From Maccoyibacter sp900556645 (GTDB taxonomy: Bacteria > Bacillota > Clostridia > Lachnospirales > Lachnospiraceae): DNA of 64,000 nt. A model generated the notes under the pieces. That model searched no databases, was not told where the DNA came from, and saw only the letters and a list, made by a program, of their open reading frames with translations. A program made the position numbers and the translations under genes. This document shows positions 1-8,386 of this stretch, piece after piece (the first letter of the stretch is position 1; each line of letters opens with the position of its first letter). The DNA lies in NCBI GenBank assembly GCA_958349535.1, contig CATWDJ010000001.1, forward strand, positions 124,001 to 188,000. The letters are read 5' to 3'.

Positions 1-1
1 A

Positions 2-853
2 GATGCCAATATGTTAAAGGGTGGTCTGGTGTATGCGGACTATATTACCACCGTAAGCGATACTTATGCAAAGGAAATTCAGAGTGCATATTACGGAGAA
101 GGACTGGAAGGCTTACTGAGTGCCCGCCATTTTGACATGCAGGGTATTGTAAATGGAATTGATTATGAGGTTTACAATCCGCAGACCGATCCGAAAATCT
201 ATACCAATTACAGCAGCGAGGATTTCCGAACGAAAAAATGGAAAAACAAAGTGAAGCTGCAAGAGGATTTGGGTCTGACAGTAGATAAGAAGAAATATAT
301 GATAGGTTTGATTTCCAGACTGACGGACCAGAAAGGTCTGGATTTGGTTGACCGTGTGATAGAGGGAATTATTGACGAGCATACCCAGTTGGTAATAATC
401 GGAACCGGAGAGGAACGCTATGAGAATATGTTCCGCCATTTCGCTTGGAAATACGGAGATAAGATTTCGGCAAATATCTGCTATTCCGATGACCTGGCTC
501 ATAAATTATATGCGGCTGCAGATGCCTTTTTGATGCCGTCCAGATTCGAGCCATGCGGCTTGACTCAGCTGATTTCCTACCGTTACGGCACCGTTCCGAT
601 TGTCCGGGAGACCGGAGGGTTAAAGGATACGGTAATGCCGTTTAATGAATATGAGAACACGGGAACCGGATTCTCCTTTACTAACTATAATGCCGATGAA
701 ATGCTCAATACCATCAATTATTCCAAACAGGTTTATTTTGACAAGAAGAGACAGTGGAACCAGATGGTAGACCGGGGTATTCAGGCGGATTATTCATGGA
801 AGAAATCCACAGGACGTTATATGAACGTATATGATTATCTGATTGGCAATTAA
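2..853 (+). CDS. glgA: Glycogen synthase (ADP-glucose type), C-terminal part
   Basis: GT5 glycogen/starch synthase, which transfers glucose from ADP-glucose to the growing alpha-1,4-glucan in the cytoplasm. The frame is open to the left edge, so the N-terminal half, including the ADP-glucose-binding KxGGL loop, lies outside the window. Visible family marks are YADYITTVSDTYAKEI, the second Rossmann start IGLISRLTDQKGLDL, and the catalytic glutamate region FEPCGLTQL followed by YGTVPIVRETGGLKDTV. The C-terminus is complete and is followed by a hairpin terminator. Identification is firm; the start cannot be placed. Confidence 0.95.
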   Translation, partial: DANMLKGGLVYADYITTVSDTYAKEIQSAYYGEGLEGLLSARHFDMQGIVNGIDYEVYNPQTDPKIYTNYSSEDFRTKKWKNKVKLQEDLGLTVDKKKYMIGLISRLTDQKGLDLVDRVIEGIIDEHTQLVIIGTGEERYENMFRHFAWKYGDKISANICYSDDLAHKLYAAADAFLMPSRFEPCGLTQLISYRYGTVPIVRETGGLKDTVMPFNEYENTGTGFSFTNYNADEMLNTINYSKQVYFDKKRQWNQMVDRGIQADYSWKKSTGRYMNVYDYLIGN

Positions 854-869
854 AAATAAGATACAAAAC

Positions 870-920
870 GGTCTGCATCGGAGAAAGGTATTGCTTTTTG
901 AAGATGCGGACTATTTTTTT
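870..920 (+). terminator. Rho-independent terminator of glgA
   Basis: Arms GGTCTGCATC (870-879) and GATGCGGACT (903-912) pair with wobble and are followed by a run of seven T (914-920). It separates glgA from bioY. Confidence 0.75.
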
Positions 921-926
921 GAAAAA

Positions 927-956
927 TGTTAACTATTTAACAGAAATGGGTTGACA
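927..956. promoter_or_regulatory. BirA-type operator 1 of bioY
   Basis: TGTTAAC (927-933), 16 bases, then GTTGACA (950-956). This matches the Firmicutes biotin repressor pattern of TGTnAAC and GTTnACA half-sites 15-16 bp apart. The right half contains the -35 box, so binding would block RNA polymerase. Confidence 0.75.
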
Positions 957-979
957 TACTGAAAAAAATGAGATATTCT
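951..979 (+). promoter_or_regulatory. bioY promoter
   Basis: TTGACA (951-956), 17 bp spacer, TATTCT (974-979). It lies between two BirA-type operators. Confidence 0.75.
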
Positions 980-981
980 AA

Positions 982-1010
982 TGTCAACGTTTTTAAAATA
1001 ATAGTTAACA
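982..1010. promoter_or_regulatory. BirA-type operator 2 of bioY
   Basis: TGTCAAC (982-988), 15 bases, then GTTAACA (1004-1010). It covers the predicted transcription start, just before the AAAGGAG ribosome binding site. The two sites face the same promoter. Confidence 0.72.
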
Positions 1011-1023
1011 TTAAAGGAGTTTT

Positions 1024-1575
1024 ATGATGAAAAAGATAACAGTAAAAGACATGACAGTAATTGCTTTGGTAACAGCAGTAATCTGTATTATTTCGCCGTT
1101 CTCCATTCCTATTGCAGTGTCACCGGTGCCGATTACACTGGCATTGTTTGCAATCTATTTAGGAGGTATTATTCTGGGATGGAAAAAAGGATTGCTCAGC
1201 GTAGTGATTTACCTTCTGCTGGGGATGGTGGGACTTCCGATTTTCTCAGGATTTTCCGGCGGTGTGCAGAAGCTTGTAGGTCCTACCGGAGGATATTTGG
1301 TAGGTTTCCTGTTTTTGGTTTTCTTTACCGGATTTTTCGTGGACAAATTCCCTAACAAGATTCCGATGTATTTTGTAGGAGGTCTCTTGGGACTGGTTGT
1401 ATGCTACCTGTTCGGAACCCTTTGGTTTATGATTCAGTATAAAACCGGTTTTGTGGAAACCCTTGGAATGTGTGTGATTCCATATATCCCGTTGGATTTG
1501 GTAAAATTGGTGTTGGCGGTGCTGGTGGGCAGCCAGATTCGTAAAATTTTGATAAAACAGGATTTGCTTTCATAA
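1024..1575 (+). CDS. bioY: Biotin transporter substrate-binding subunit BioY
   Basis: BioY is the integral membrane S component that captures biotin, working with an ECF energy-coupling module. The 183-residue protein is almost entirely hydrophobic with about six membrane segments. It carries the BioY signatures SPVPITLALFAIYLGG and GPTGGYLVGF. AAAGGAG at 1013-1019 supports the ATG at 1024; the second ATG three bases on is also possible. It is a single-gene unit between two terminators. Twin BirA-type operators upstream indicate repression by biotin-loaded BirA, which independently supports the biotin assignment. No ECF ATPase genes are nearby, so the module is presumably shared. Confidence 0.93.
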   Translation: MMKKITVKDMTVIALVTAVICIISPFSIPIAVSPVPITLALFAIYLGGIILGWKKGLLSVVIYLLLGMVGLPIFSGFSGGVQKLVGPTGGYLVGFLFLVFFTGFFVDKFPNKIPMYFVGGLLGLVVCYLFGTLWFMIQYKTGFVETLGMCVIPYIPLDLVKLVLAVLVGSQIRKILIKQDLLS

Positions 1576-1610
1576 TTTAAGAAAAATTACATAGACTAAT
1601 CCCATATAGA

Positions 1611-1642
1611 AATAGAGAGTGAGAACACTCTCTATTTTATTT
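1611..1642 (+). terminator. Rho-independent terminator of bioY
   Basis: AATAGAGAGTG (1611-1621), loop AGAA, CACTCTCTATT (1626-1636), followed by a T-rich tail. Confidence 0.85.
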
Positions 1643-1684
1643 TGCGTTAATAACAATAAATAATGATTTTAAAAGGAGACTTAT

Positions 1685-2359
1685 ATGAAGGACGAAAAAA
1701 ATATTACCACAGAAAGCGAAACGGAGGACGGACAGCGTCTTTTAAATAACAATCGGGAGCGTCATAAAATACATTTGTTAACGATTATCGGTGAGGTGGA
1801 GGGGCATGAATGTCTTCCGGCAAATACGAAAACCACCAAATATGAGCATGTGTTGCCAAAGCTGGCAGAGATTGAGGATTCCAAAGAGGTGGAAGGTCTA
1901 TTGTTGATTCTGAATACCGTAGGAGGCGATGTGGAGTCGGGACTTGCCATAGCAGAGATGATTTCCTCCCTCAGCATTCCAACGGTATCATTGGTATTGG
2001 GAGGAAGTCATTCCATCGGTGTTCCGTTGGCGGTTTCGGCGGATTACTCCTATATCGTTCCTACGGGAACCATGGTAATTCATCCGGTGCGGTTAAGCGG
2101 AACAGTTATCGGGGCACCTCAGACCTATGAATATTTCAAACAGATGCAGGACCGTATTGTGGGATTTATCAGTTCTCATTGCTTTGCAAAACCGGAGCGG
2201 TTGGAGGAGCTGATGATGAATACCTTTATGATGTCCAAGGATTTGGGGACTATTCTGGTGGGAGGACAGGCTGTGGAAGAAGGAATCATCAATGAAGTGG
2301 GAGGAATGAAAGAGGCTTTGGCGAAACTGCACCAGATGATTGATGAAAACATTAAATAA
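1685..2359 (+). CDS. ClpP/TepA-family serine protease
   Basis: Cytosolic ClpP-fold protease of the TepA (YmfB) group, 224 residues. The NTVGGDVESG stretch (about 77-86) is the substrate-binding glycine-rich loop. GGSHSIG (106-112) puts the nucleophile at Ser110 by alignment to the ClpP GxxxSMG motif, and VIHPVR supplies His133. The first 30 residues are charged and probably disordered. AAAGGAG precedes ATG 1685. In Bacillus subtilis tepA sits beside spoIIIE, and here uppP and ftsK follow, so the context agrees. The physiological substrate is not evident; TepA has been linked to protein export and spore protein turnover. Confidence 0.82.
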   Translation: MKDEKNITTESETEDGQRLLNNNRERHKIHLLTIIGEVEGHECLPANTKTTKYEHVLPKLAEIEDSKEVEGLLLILNTVGGDVESGLAIAEMISSLSIPTVSLVLGGSHSIGVPLAVSADYSYIVPTGTMVIHPVRLSGTVIGAPQTYEYFKQMQDRIVGFISSHCFAKPERLEELMMNTFMMSKDLGTILVGGQAVEEGIINEVGGMKEALAKLHQMIDENIK

Positions 2360-2401
2360 TAGGGATAAATAACTAAATGTAGTGGAATTAAGAAAGTTTT
2401 A

Positions 2402-2430
2402 ATGACAATAGTGACTAAATATGGTAATAT
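2402..2430 (+). promoter_or_regulatory. Possible promoter before uppP
   Basis: ATGACA (2402-2407), 17 bp, TAATAT (2425-2430). The -35 box is imperfect. It lies in the 146-bp gap before uppP. Confidence 0.45.
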
Positions 2431-2505
2431 AACTATGTATGAAAAGAATAGGATATTTTTTGGAATTATCACATATAAACAAATAGGATGAATTAGGAGG
2501 ACACT

Positions 2506-3384
2506 ATGTCACTATTACAGGCAATTATCATGGGAATCATACAGGGAGCCACAGAATTTCTTCCTGTCAGCAGCAGCGGTCATCTGGCACTGTTTAAAAT
2601 ATTGTTTCATGTAAATACGGATACGGGACTTATGTTTGATGTCATGCTGCATTTGGGAACTTTAATTGCAATTTTTGCGGTTTATTACAAAGATATTATC
2701 CGTATGGTTGTAGAAGCCTTTAAGATTATCCGGGATGTATTCATAAATATCGTACGCTTTTTCCGAAACAAGTTTGGAAAAGAAGAAAATGAATATCTGA
2801 AAATTGTAACCAACGGATACCGAAAGTTCGTACTGTTGGTCATCGTATCCACCATACCTACGGGAATCATCGGATTGGTGGCTTCAGATTTCGTGGAGAT
2901 GGCATCGGAGATTCTTCTGATACCGGGAATCTGTCTGATTATTACCAGTATTCTTTTGTTTATTTCCGACCGTATTCAAGGCGGCAATAAGGGACCCAAA
3001 AATGTTTCCTATACAAACGGTTTTATTATAGGAATTTGTCAGGGAATTGCAACGCTCCCGGGACTTTCCCGTTCCGGAACCACCATTGCAGCCTGCTTGA
3101 TCAGCGGATTTGACCGCAGATTTGCAGTAAAATACTCCTTTATCATGTCTATACCGGCGGTGCTGGGTGCAGCAATATTGGAGTTAAAGGATTTTTCTAC
3201 AGCCGCTTTAAGCGGAACGGAAATTCTGTATTATGTCATTGGAATGGCAGTGGCGGCAATTGTGGGATATATTTGTATTAAGACCATGCTGGTCATTGTC
3301 AGAAATAAGAAATTTACCATATTTTCCATTTATTGCTTGATTATCGGAGCATTGTCAATTGGAGGATATTTCTATTTAGCATAA
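2506..3384 (+). CDS. uppP: Undecaprenyl-diphosphatase UppP (BacA type)
   Basis: Integral membrane phosphatase that converts undecaprenyl diphosphate to the monophosphate, recycling the lipid carrier for peptidoglycan and teichoic acid synthesis; it also confers bacitracin tolerance. The 292-residue protein has both hallmark motifs: GATEFLPVSSSGHLAL, with Glu17 and His26, and LPGLSRSGTT, with Arg189. Around eight hydrophobic segments are visible, with a somewhat long charged loop at about residues 75-95. The start ATG 2506 has AGGAGG just upstream. It is followed after 15 bp by ftsK. Confidence 0.95.
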   Translation: MSLLQAIIMGIIQGATEFLPVSSSGHLALFKILFHVNTDTGLMFDVMLHLGTLIAIFAVYYKDIIRMVVEAFKIIRDVFINIVRFFRNKFGKEENEYLKIVTNGYRKFVLLVIVSTIPTGIIGLVASDFVEMASEILLIPGICLIITSILLFISDRIQGGNKGPKNVSYTNGFIIGICQGIATLPGLSRSGTTIAACLISGFDRRFAVKYSFIMSIPAVLGAAILELKDFSTAALSGTEILYYVIGMAVAAIVGYICIKTMLVIVRNKKFTIFSIYCLIIGALSIGGYFYLA

Positions 3385-3399
3385 AAGCCGGAGGTAGTT

Positions 3400-5796
3400 A
3401 TGGCAGCAACTTCAAAAAAGAAAAAAGCAACCCGCAAGAAAGCGGCAGAGAACACCGGGGTATCCCAGAAAGAGGAAGTGATTCTGTGGATTGTACTGGC
3501 TTGTTCCATTTTGCTTTTTTTAAGCAATCTGGGTATCGGAGGGATTGTGGGAAACAGTGTAAGTTCCGTGTTCTTCGGAATTTTTGGTCTGGTGTCCTAT
3601 GTCTTTCCTATCTGTCTGTTTCTAATGGTTGCATTTACAATTTCAAATAAGGATAATAAAATTGCATGGATTAAGATTTTTGCATCCATTCTTTTTTTGC
3701 TTTTTCTGTGTCTCTTCATTGAATTGACGGTGACAGGAGGGGAGAATGGAGCCTTGGAGGCTTTTACATATGGAAAAGAGAACCGAACCGGAGGCGGATT
3801 CTTGGGCGGATTGTTGGGAGCAATCATTACCTCTGCATTCGGATTAATCGGAGCCTATGTCATTGATATTATTGGATTGATTGTAACCTTGGTGCTGATT
3901 ACAGAGCGGTCTGCTTTTCGTGGAATGCAAAAGGGAAGCCAGAAGGTTTACCATGCGGCCAAGGAAGAAAATGAGAAGTTTAAACAGCAGCGAGAGCAGC
4001 GGGAGTTAAAGCGAAGAGATAAAAAAGTAGAAGGCGTGGCATTGGATACTTCTTTAAAACCGCAAAAAAAGGAATGGGCAGTTTTGCCAATGGAGCAGAA
4101 GCATACGGATGCCATGAGTGAAATCAATATTGATGACATCCTGCAGACACCTCCGGTGGGAGAGCAGGAGCATGTGGTGCTGACCTCCTATCAGACCATG
4201 GAAAAGGAACCGGAGCCAGAACCGGTTCCGGTGAAAAGAACCAGAACACCCCGCCAGTCCCAGTCGGAGATAGAACAGGAAGTAAGCGGAGTGGCCAATG
4301 AGATTAAGAGTACAGAAAATACCAGACAAAACTATGTGTTTCCTCCAATCAGCCTTTTGAAAAAAGGCAGCTCTAAAACCATGGGGGACAGCAAAAGTCA
4401 TTTGCAGGAGACCGCCAATAAGTTACAGCAGACTTTAAAAAACTTCGGTGTCAATGTAACCATTACCAACGTAAGCTGCGGTCCCAGCGTTACCCGATAT
4501 GAATTACAGCCGGAGATGGGAGTAAAGGTCAGCAAAATTGTCAATCTTGCCGACGATATCAAGCTGAATCTGGCGGCGGCAGATATCCGTATTGAGGCAC
4601 CTATACCGGGAAAGGCGGCAATCGGAATCGAAGTACCGAACAAAGAAAACGTTACGGTAGCCTTCCGGGATTTGATAGAGTCGCAAGAATTTAAAATGCA
4701 TACCTCCAACATTGCCTTTGCGGCAGGAAAAGACATTGCGGGAAAGGTCATTGTTGCAGATATTGCCAAGATGCCTCATCTTTTGATTGCGGGAGCCACA
4801 GGTTCCGGTAAATCTGTATGTATCAATACTATTATAATGAGTATTTTGTATAAGGCTTCTCCTGAGGATGTGAAGCTGATTATGATTGATCCGAAGGTGG
4901 TGGAACTCAGTGTTTATAACGGAATTCCCCATTTGATGATTCCGGTGGTCACCGACCCGAAAAAAGCATCGGGAGCACTGCATTGGGCAGTGTCGGAAAT
5001 GACAGACCGCTATCAGAAATTTGCAGATTACAATGTAAGGGATTTGAAGGGATATAATCAGAAGATAGAAAATATCAAGGATATTGAGGACGAAAACAAA
5101 CCTCAAAAGCTGCCGCAGATTGTCATTATTGTGGACGAGCTGGCAGATTTGATGATGGTGGCACCGGGAGAGGTGGAAGACGCCATCTGCCGTCTGGCAC
5201 AGCTGGCAAGGGCAGCGGGCATCCATCTGATTATTGCAACCCAGAGACCTTCGGTAAACGTCATAACCGGATTAATCAAGGCAAATATGCCTTCCAGAGT
5301 AGCATTTGCGGTGACCTCTGGGGTGGATTCTAGGACAATTCTGGACATGAACGGAGCAGAAAAGCTGTTGGGAAAAGGAGATATGCTCTTTTACCCTCAA
5401 GGATATACAAAGCCGCTTCGTGTGCAGGGAGCCTTTGTTTCCGATAAGGAAGTACAGGAGGTTGTGAAATTCTTAACCCAAAAGAACGGAGAGGCGACCT
5501 ACAATACCGAAATAGAGGACAAGATTCATGCCTCTGCCGTAAGCGGTGGAGAGGGCGGCTCAACAGGAAGTGAGCGAGATGCCTACTTTGCAGACGCCGC
5601 AAGGCTTCTGATAGATAAAGATAAGGGTTCCATCGGAATGCTGCAGAGATACTTTAAGATAGGATTTAACCGGGCAGCCAGAATTATGGACCAGCTGGAG
5701 GAAGCCGGAATCGTGGGACCGGAAGAGGGTACAAAGCCAAGAAGAGTTCTCATGGGACCGGAAGAATTTGAACAGTTTGTGGAAGAATATTTGTAA
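3400..5796 (+). CDS. ftsK: DNA translocase FtsK/SpoIIIE
   Basis: Septum-anchored DNA pump that clears chromosome from the closing division or sporulation septum. The order along 798 residues is: Lys-rich N-terminus; four membrane helices within about 25-170; a charged linker rich in Glu/Lys/Pro (about 175-325); the alpha/beta motor with Walker A GATGSGKS (465-472) and Walker B VDELADL (Asp579-Glu580); then the gamma winged helix that reads DNA polarity (GSIGMLQRYFKIGFNRAARI). The short SpoIIIE-like linker is typical of Firmicutes. GGAGG precedes ATG 3400. One copy in this window, so it may serve both vegetative and sporulation roles. Confidence 0.95.
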   Translation: MAATSKKKKATRKKAAENTGVSQKEEVILWIVLACSILLFLSNLGIGGIVGNSVSSVFFGIFGLVSYVFPICLFLMVAFTISNKDNKIAWIKIFASILFLLFLCLFIELTVTGGENGALEAFTYGKENRTGGGFLGGLLGAIITSAFGLIGAYVIDIIGLIVTLVLITERSAFRGMQKGSQKVYHAAKEENEKFKQQREQRELKRRDKKVEGVALDTSLKPQKKEWAVLPMEQKHTDAMSEINIDDILQTPPVGEQEHVVLTSYQTMEKEPEPEPVPVKRTRTPRQSQSEIEQEVSGVANEIKSTENTRQNYVFPPISLLKKGSSKTMGDSKSHLQETANKLQQTLKNFGVNVTITNVSCGPSVTRYELQPEMGVKVSKIVNLADDIKLNLAAADIRIEAPIPGKAAIGIEVPNKENVTVAFRDLIESQEFKMHTSNIAFAAGKDIAGKVIVADIAKMPHLLIAGATGSGKSVCINTIIMSILYKASPEDVKLIMIDPKVVELSVYNGIPHLMIPVVTDPKKASGALHWAVSEMTDRYQKFADYNVRDLKGYNQKIENIKDIEDENKPQKLPQIVIIVDELADLMMVAPGEVEDAICRLAQLARAAGIHLIIATQRPSVNVITGLIKANMPSRVAFAVTSGVDSRTILDMNGAEKLLGKGDMLFYPQGYTKPLRVQGAFVSDKEVQEVVKFLTQKNGEATYNTEIEDKIHASAVSGGEGGSTGSERDAYFADAARLLIDKDKGSIGMLQRYFKIGFNRAARIMDQLEEAGIVGPEEGTKPRRVLMGPEEFEQFVEEYL

Positions 5797-5859
5797 AGTT
5801 CACAGACCATAACAATGTATTACCGTAAACACATATATATTACATAATGGAGGGACGTC

Positions 5860-7530
5860 ATGAAAAGCGACATCGAGATTGCACAGGAAGCATTTATGGA
5901 ACCAATCACAAAAGTAGCGGAAAGTCTGGATATATCACCGGATGAACTGGAACAGTACGGAAAGTATAAAGCAAAACTTTCCGATGAGCTTTTGGAGAGA
6001 ATCGAGAAAAATCCGGATGGAAAACTGGTGCTGGTAACAGCCATCAACCCGACTCCGGCAGGAGAGGGAAAGACCACAACCAGCGTAGGACTGGGACAGG
6101 CATTCGGTAAATTAGGAAAAAAAGCAGTCATTGCCCTTCGGGAGCCATCCCTTGGACCTTGCTTTGGAATCAAAGGCGGTGCAGCCGGCGGCGGATATGC
6201 ACAGGTGGTTCCGATGGAAGATTTGAACTTGCATTTTACCGGAGATTTTCATGCTATTACTTCTGCTAACAACCTGTTGGCAGCATTGTTGGACAATCAT
6301 ATTCAGCAGGGCAATGAATTGGGTATCGATCCGAGACAGATTATCTGGAAAAGATGTCTGGACATGAATGACCGTGTCCTTCGGAATGTGGTGGTAGGAC
6401 TGGGAAATAAAATGGACGGAATGGTCAGAGAAGATCATTTTGTGATTACCGTAGCCTCCGAGATTATGGCAGTACTTTGTCTGGCCAATGATATGGAGGA
6501 TTTGAAGCGTCGTTTAGGCAATATCATTGTGGCATACAATTTTGAGGGCAAACCGGTAACCGCAGAGGATTTACACGCTACAGGTGCCATGGCAGCCCTG
6601 TTAAAGGATGCCTTAAAACCGAATTTAATTCAGACCTTAGAGCATACGCCAGCCATTGTTCACGGCGGTCCTTTTGCAAATATTGCTCACGGCTGTAACA
6701 GCATCCGTGCCACCAAGGCGGCGTTAAAACTGGCAGATATCGTGGTAACCGAGGCAGGATTCGGTGCCGACCTTGGTGCTGAGAAGTTCTTGGATATCAA
6801 ATGTCGGAAAGCCGGATTAAAACCGGATGCCATTGTGTTGGTGGCCACTGTCCGTGCATTGAAATATAATGGCGGTGTTCCAAAGGCAGATTTAGGTGAA
6901 GAGAATCTGGAGGCATTGAAAGCCGGAATTGTCAATCTGGAAAAACACATTGAAAATCTTCAGAAATATCAGGTTCCGGTGGTAGTAACCTTGAACTCTT
7001 TTGTCAGCGATACTCCGGCAGAAATTGATTTTATTGAGAATTTCTGCAAGGAACGGAATTGTGAATTTGCCCTTTCCGAGGTATGGGAAAAAGGCGGAGA
7101 AGGCGGTATTGCCTTAGCAAACAAGGTATTGGAAACCTTAGAGAAGAAAGAGAGCCATTTTACACCGCTTTACAAGGATGAGGCTTCTCTGGAAGAAAAG
7201 ATAGAGACCATTGCCAAGGAGATTTACGGAGCAGACGGCGTTACCTATTCTCCGGCAGCCAAGAGAGAATTGCAGCGAATTACCGATATGGGAATGGGAC
7301 ATTTCCCAGTATGTATGGCAAAAACCCAGTATTCTCTGTCCGATGACCCAAAGAAATTAGGACGCCCGACGGGATTTGATGTAAATGTGCGGGAGGTCTA
7401 TGTTTCCGCCGGAGCGGAGTTCGTAGTGGCAATCAACGGTTCTATTATGACCATGCCGGGATTACCGAAACAGCCTGCGGCATTTGGCATTGATGTAGAC
7501 AAGGACGGAACCATCACAGGATTATTCTAG
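5860..7530 (+). CDS. fhs: Formate-tetrahydrofolate ligase
   Basis: Makes 10-formyl-THF from formate, THF and ATP, the entry of formate into C1-folate metabolism and the methyl branch of the Wood-Ljungdahl pathway. The 556-residue length is normal. The ATP-binding loop is TPAGEGKT (65-72), followed by family stretches such as REPSLGPCFGIKGGAAGGGY, and MTMPGLPKQPAA near the end. GGAGG lies seven bases before ATG 5860. folD begins nine bases after the stop, so the two consecutive C1-folate steps are co-transcribed. The rest of a Wood-Ljungdahl cluster is not in view, so acetogenesis cannot be inferred. Confidence 0.97.
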   Translation: MKSDIEIAQEAFMEPITKVAESLDISPDELEQYGKYKAKLSDELLERIEKNPDGKLVLVTAINPTPAGEGKTTTSVGLGQAFGKLGKKAVIALREPSLGPCFGIKGGAAGGGYAQVVPMEDLNLHFTGDFHAITSANNLLAALLDNHIQQGNELGIDPRQIIWKRCLDMNDRVLRNVVVGLGNKMDGMVREDHFVITVASEIMAVLCLANDMEDLKRRLGNIIVAYNFEGKPVTAEDLHATGAMAALLKDALKPNLIQTLEHTPAIVHGGPFANIAHGCNSIRATKAALKLADIVVTEAGFGADLGAEKFLDIKCRKAGLKPDAIVLVATVRALKYNGGVPKADLGEENLEALKAGIVNLEKHIENLQKYQVPVVVTLNSFVSDTPAEIDFIENFCKERNCEFALSEVWEKGGEGGIALANKVLETLEKKESHFTPLYKDEASLEEKIETIAKEIYGADGVTYSPAAKRELQRITDMGMGHFPVCMAKTQYSLSDDPKKLGRPTGFDVNVREVYVSAGAEFVVAINGSIMTMPGLPKQPAAFGIDVDKDGTITGLF

Positions 7531-7539
7531 GAGGATACC

Positions 7540-8379
7540 ATGGCAAAAATTATTGACGGAAAAGCAATTTCAGCGGCAATCAAGAACGAGTTAAAGGAAG
7601 AGGTTGCAGCCTTAAAGGCAAAAGGTATCGAGGGCAGTCTTGCGGTAATTCAGGTGGGAAATGACCCGGCATCCTCAGTCTATGTAAACAATAAAAAGAA
7701 AGCCTGCGAATACATCGGAATCGGTTCTGTTTCCTATGAGTTACCGGAGGAAACCACAGAGGAAGAATTACTGTCCATCATAGAGGAATTGAATGGAAGA
7801 GATGATGTAAAGGGAATTCTGGTACAGCTTCCGGTGCCGAAGCATATCAATGAAGACCGTATTATACAGGCCATCTCTCCAAAAAAGGATGTAGACGGTT
7901 TCCATCCTCAGAGTGTGGGAGCAATGACTATTGGAGAGCCGGGCTTTTTGTCCTGCACACCGGCAGGTATCATACAGCTTTTAAAACGCTCGGATATCGA
8001 GATTGAGGGTAAAAATTGTGTGGTAATCGGAAGAAGCAATATTGTGGGAAAACCTATGGCACTTTTGATGCTTCGGGAAAATGCAACGGTTACCATTGCC
8101 CATTCCCGTACCAAAGATTTAAAAGACATCTGTAAAAGAGCGGATATTTTGATTGTGGCAATCGGAAAGCCGAAATTTATTGATGATGCTTACGTCAAAG
8201 AGGGAGCAGTTGTCATTGATGTGGGAATCCATAGAAATGAGAACAATAAGCTCTGCGGAGATGTGGATTTTGAAAAGGTAGAGCCTTTGGCATCGGCAAT
8301 CACACCGGTTCCGGGGGGAGTGGGACCAATGACCATTGCAATGTTGATGAACAATTGTGTAGAATCCATGAGAGGTTAA
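7540..8379 (+). CDS. folD: Bifunctional methylene-THF dehydrogenase / methenyl-THF cyclohydrolase
   Basis: Interconverts 5,10-methylene-, 5,10-methenyl- and 10-formyl-THF using NAD(P). The 279-residue protein shows the active-site YVNNKKKAC motif (Tyr48, Lys52), the QLPVPKHI stretch, the dinucleotide-binding region VVIGRSNIVGKP and the C-terminal PVPGGVGPMT signature. AGGAGG sits just before ATG 7540, nine bases behind fhs. The neighbour Fhs makes its substrate, 10-formyl-THF. Confidence 0.97.
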   Translation: MAKIIDGKAISAAIKNELKEEVAALKAKGIEGSLAVIQVGNDPASSVYVNNKKKACEYIGIGSVSYELPEETTEEELLSIIEELNGRDDVKGILVQLPVPKHINEDRIIQAISPKKDVDGFHPQSVGAMTIGEPGFLSCTPAGIIQLLKRSDIEIEGKNCVVIGRSNIVGKPMALLMLRENATVTIAHSRTKDLKDICKRADILIVAIGKPKFIDDAYVKEGAVVIDVGIHRNENNKLCGDVDFEKVEPLASAITPVPGGVGPMTIAMLMNNCVESMRG

Positions 8380-8386
8380 TACGTCT

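Noticed and set aside
3333..3650. 105-codon plus-strand frame overlapping uppP and ftsK
   Set aside because: Both overlapping genes are clearly real in other frames and this frame has no ribosome binding site.
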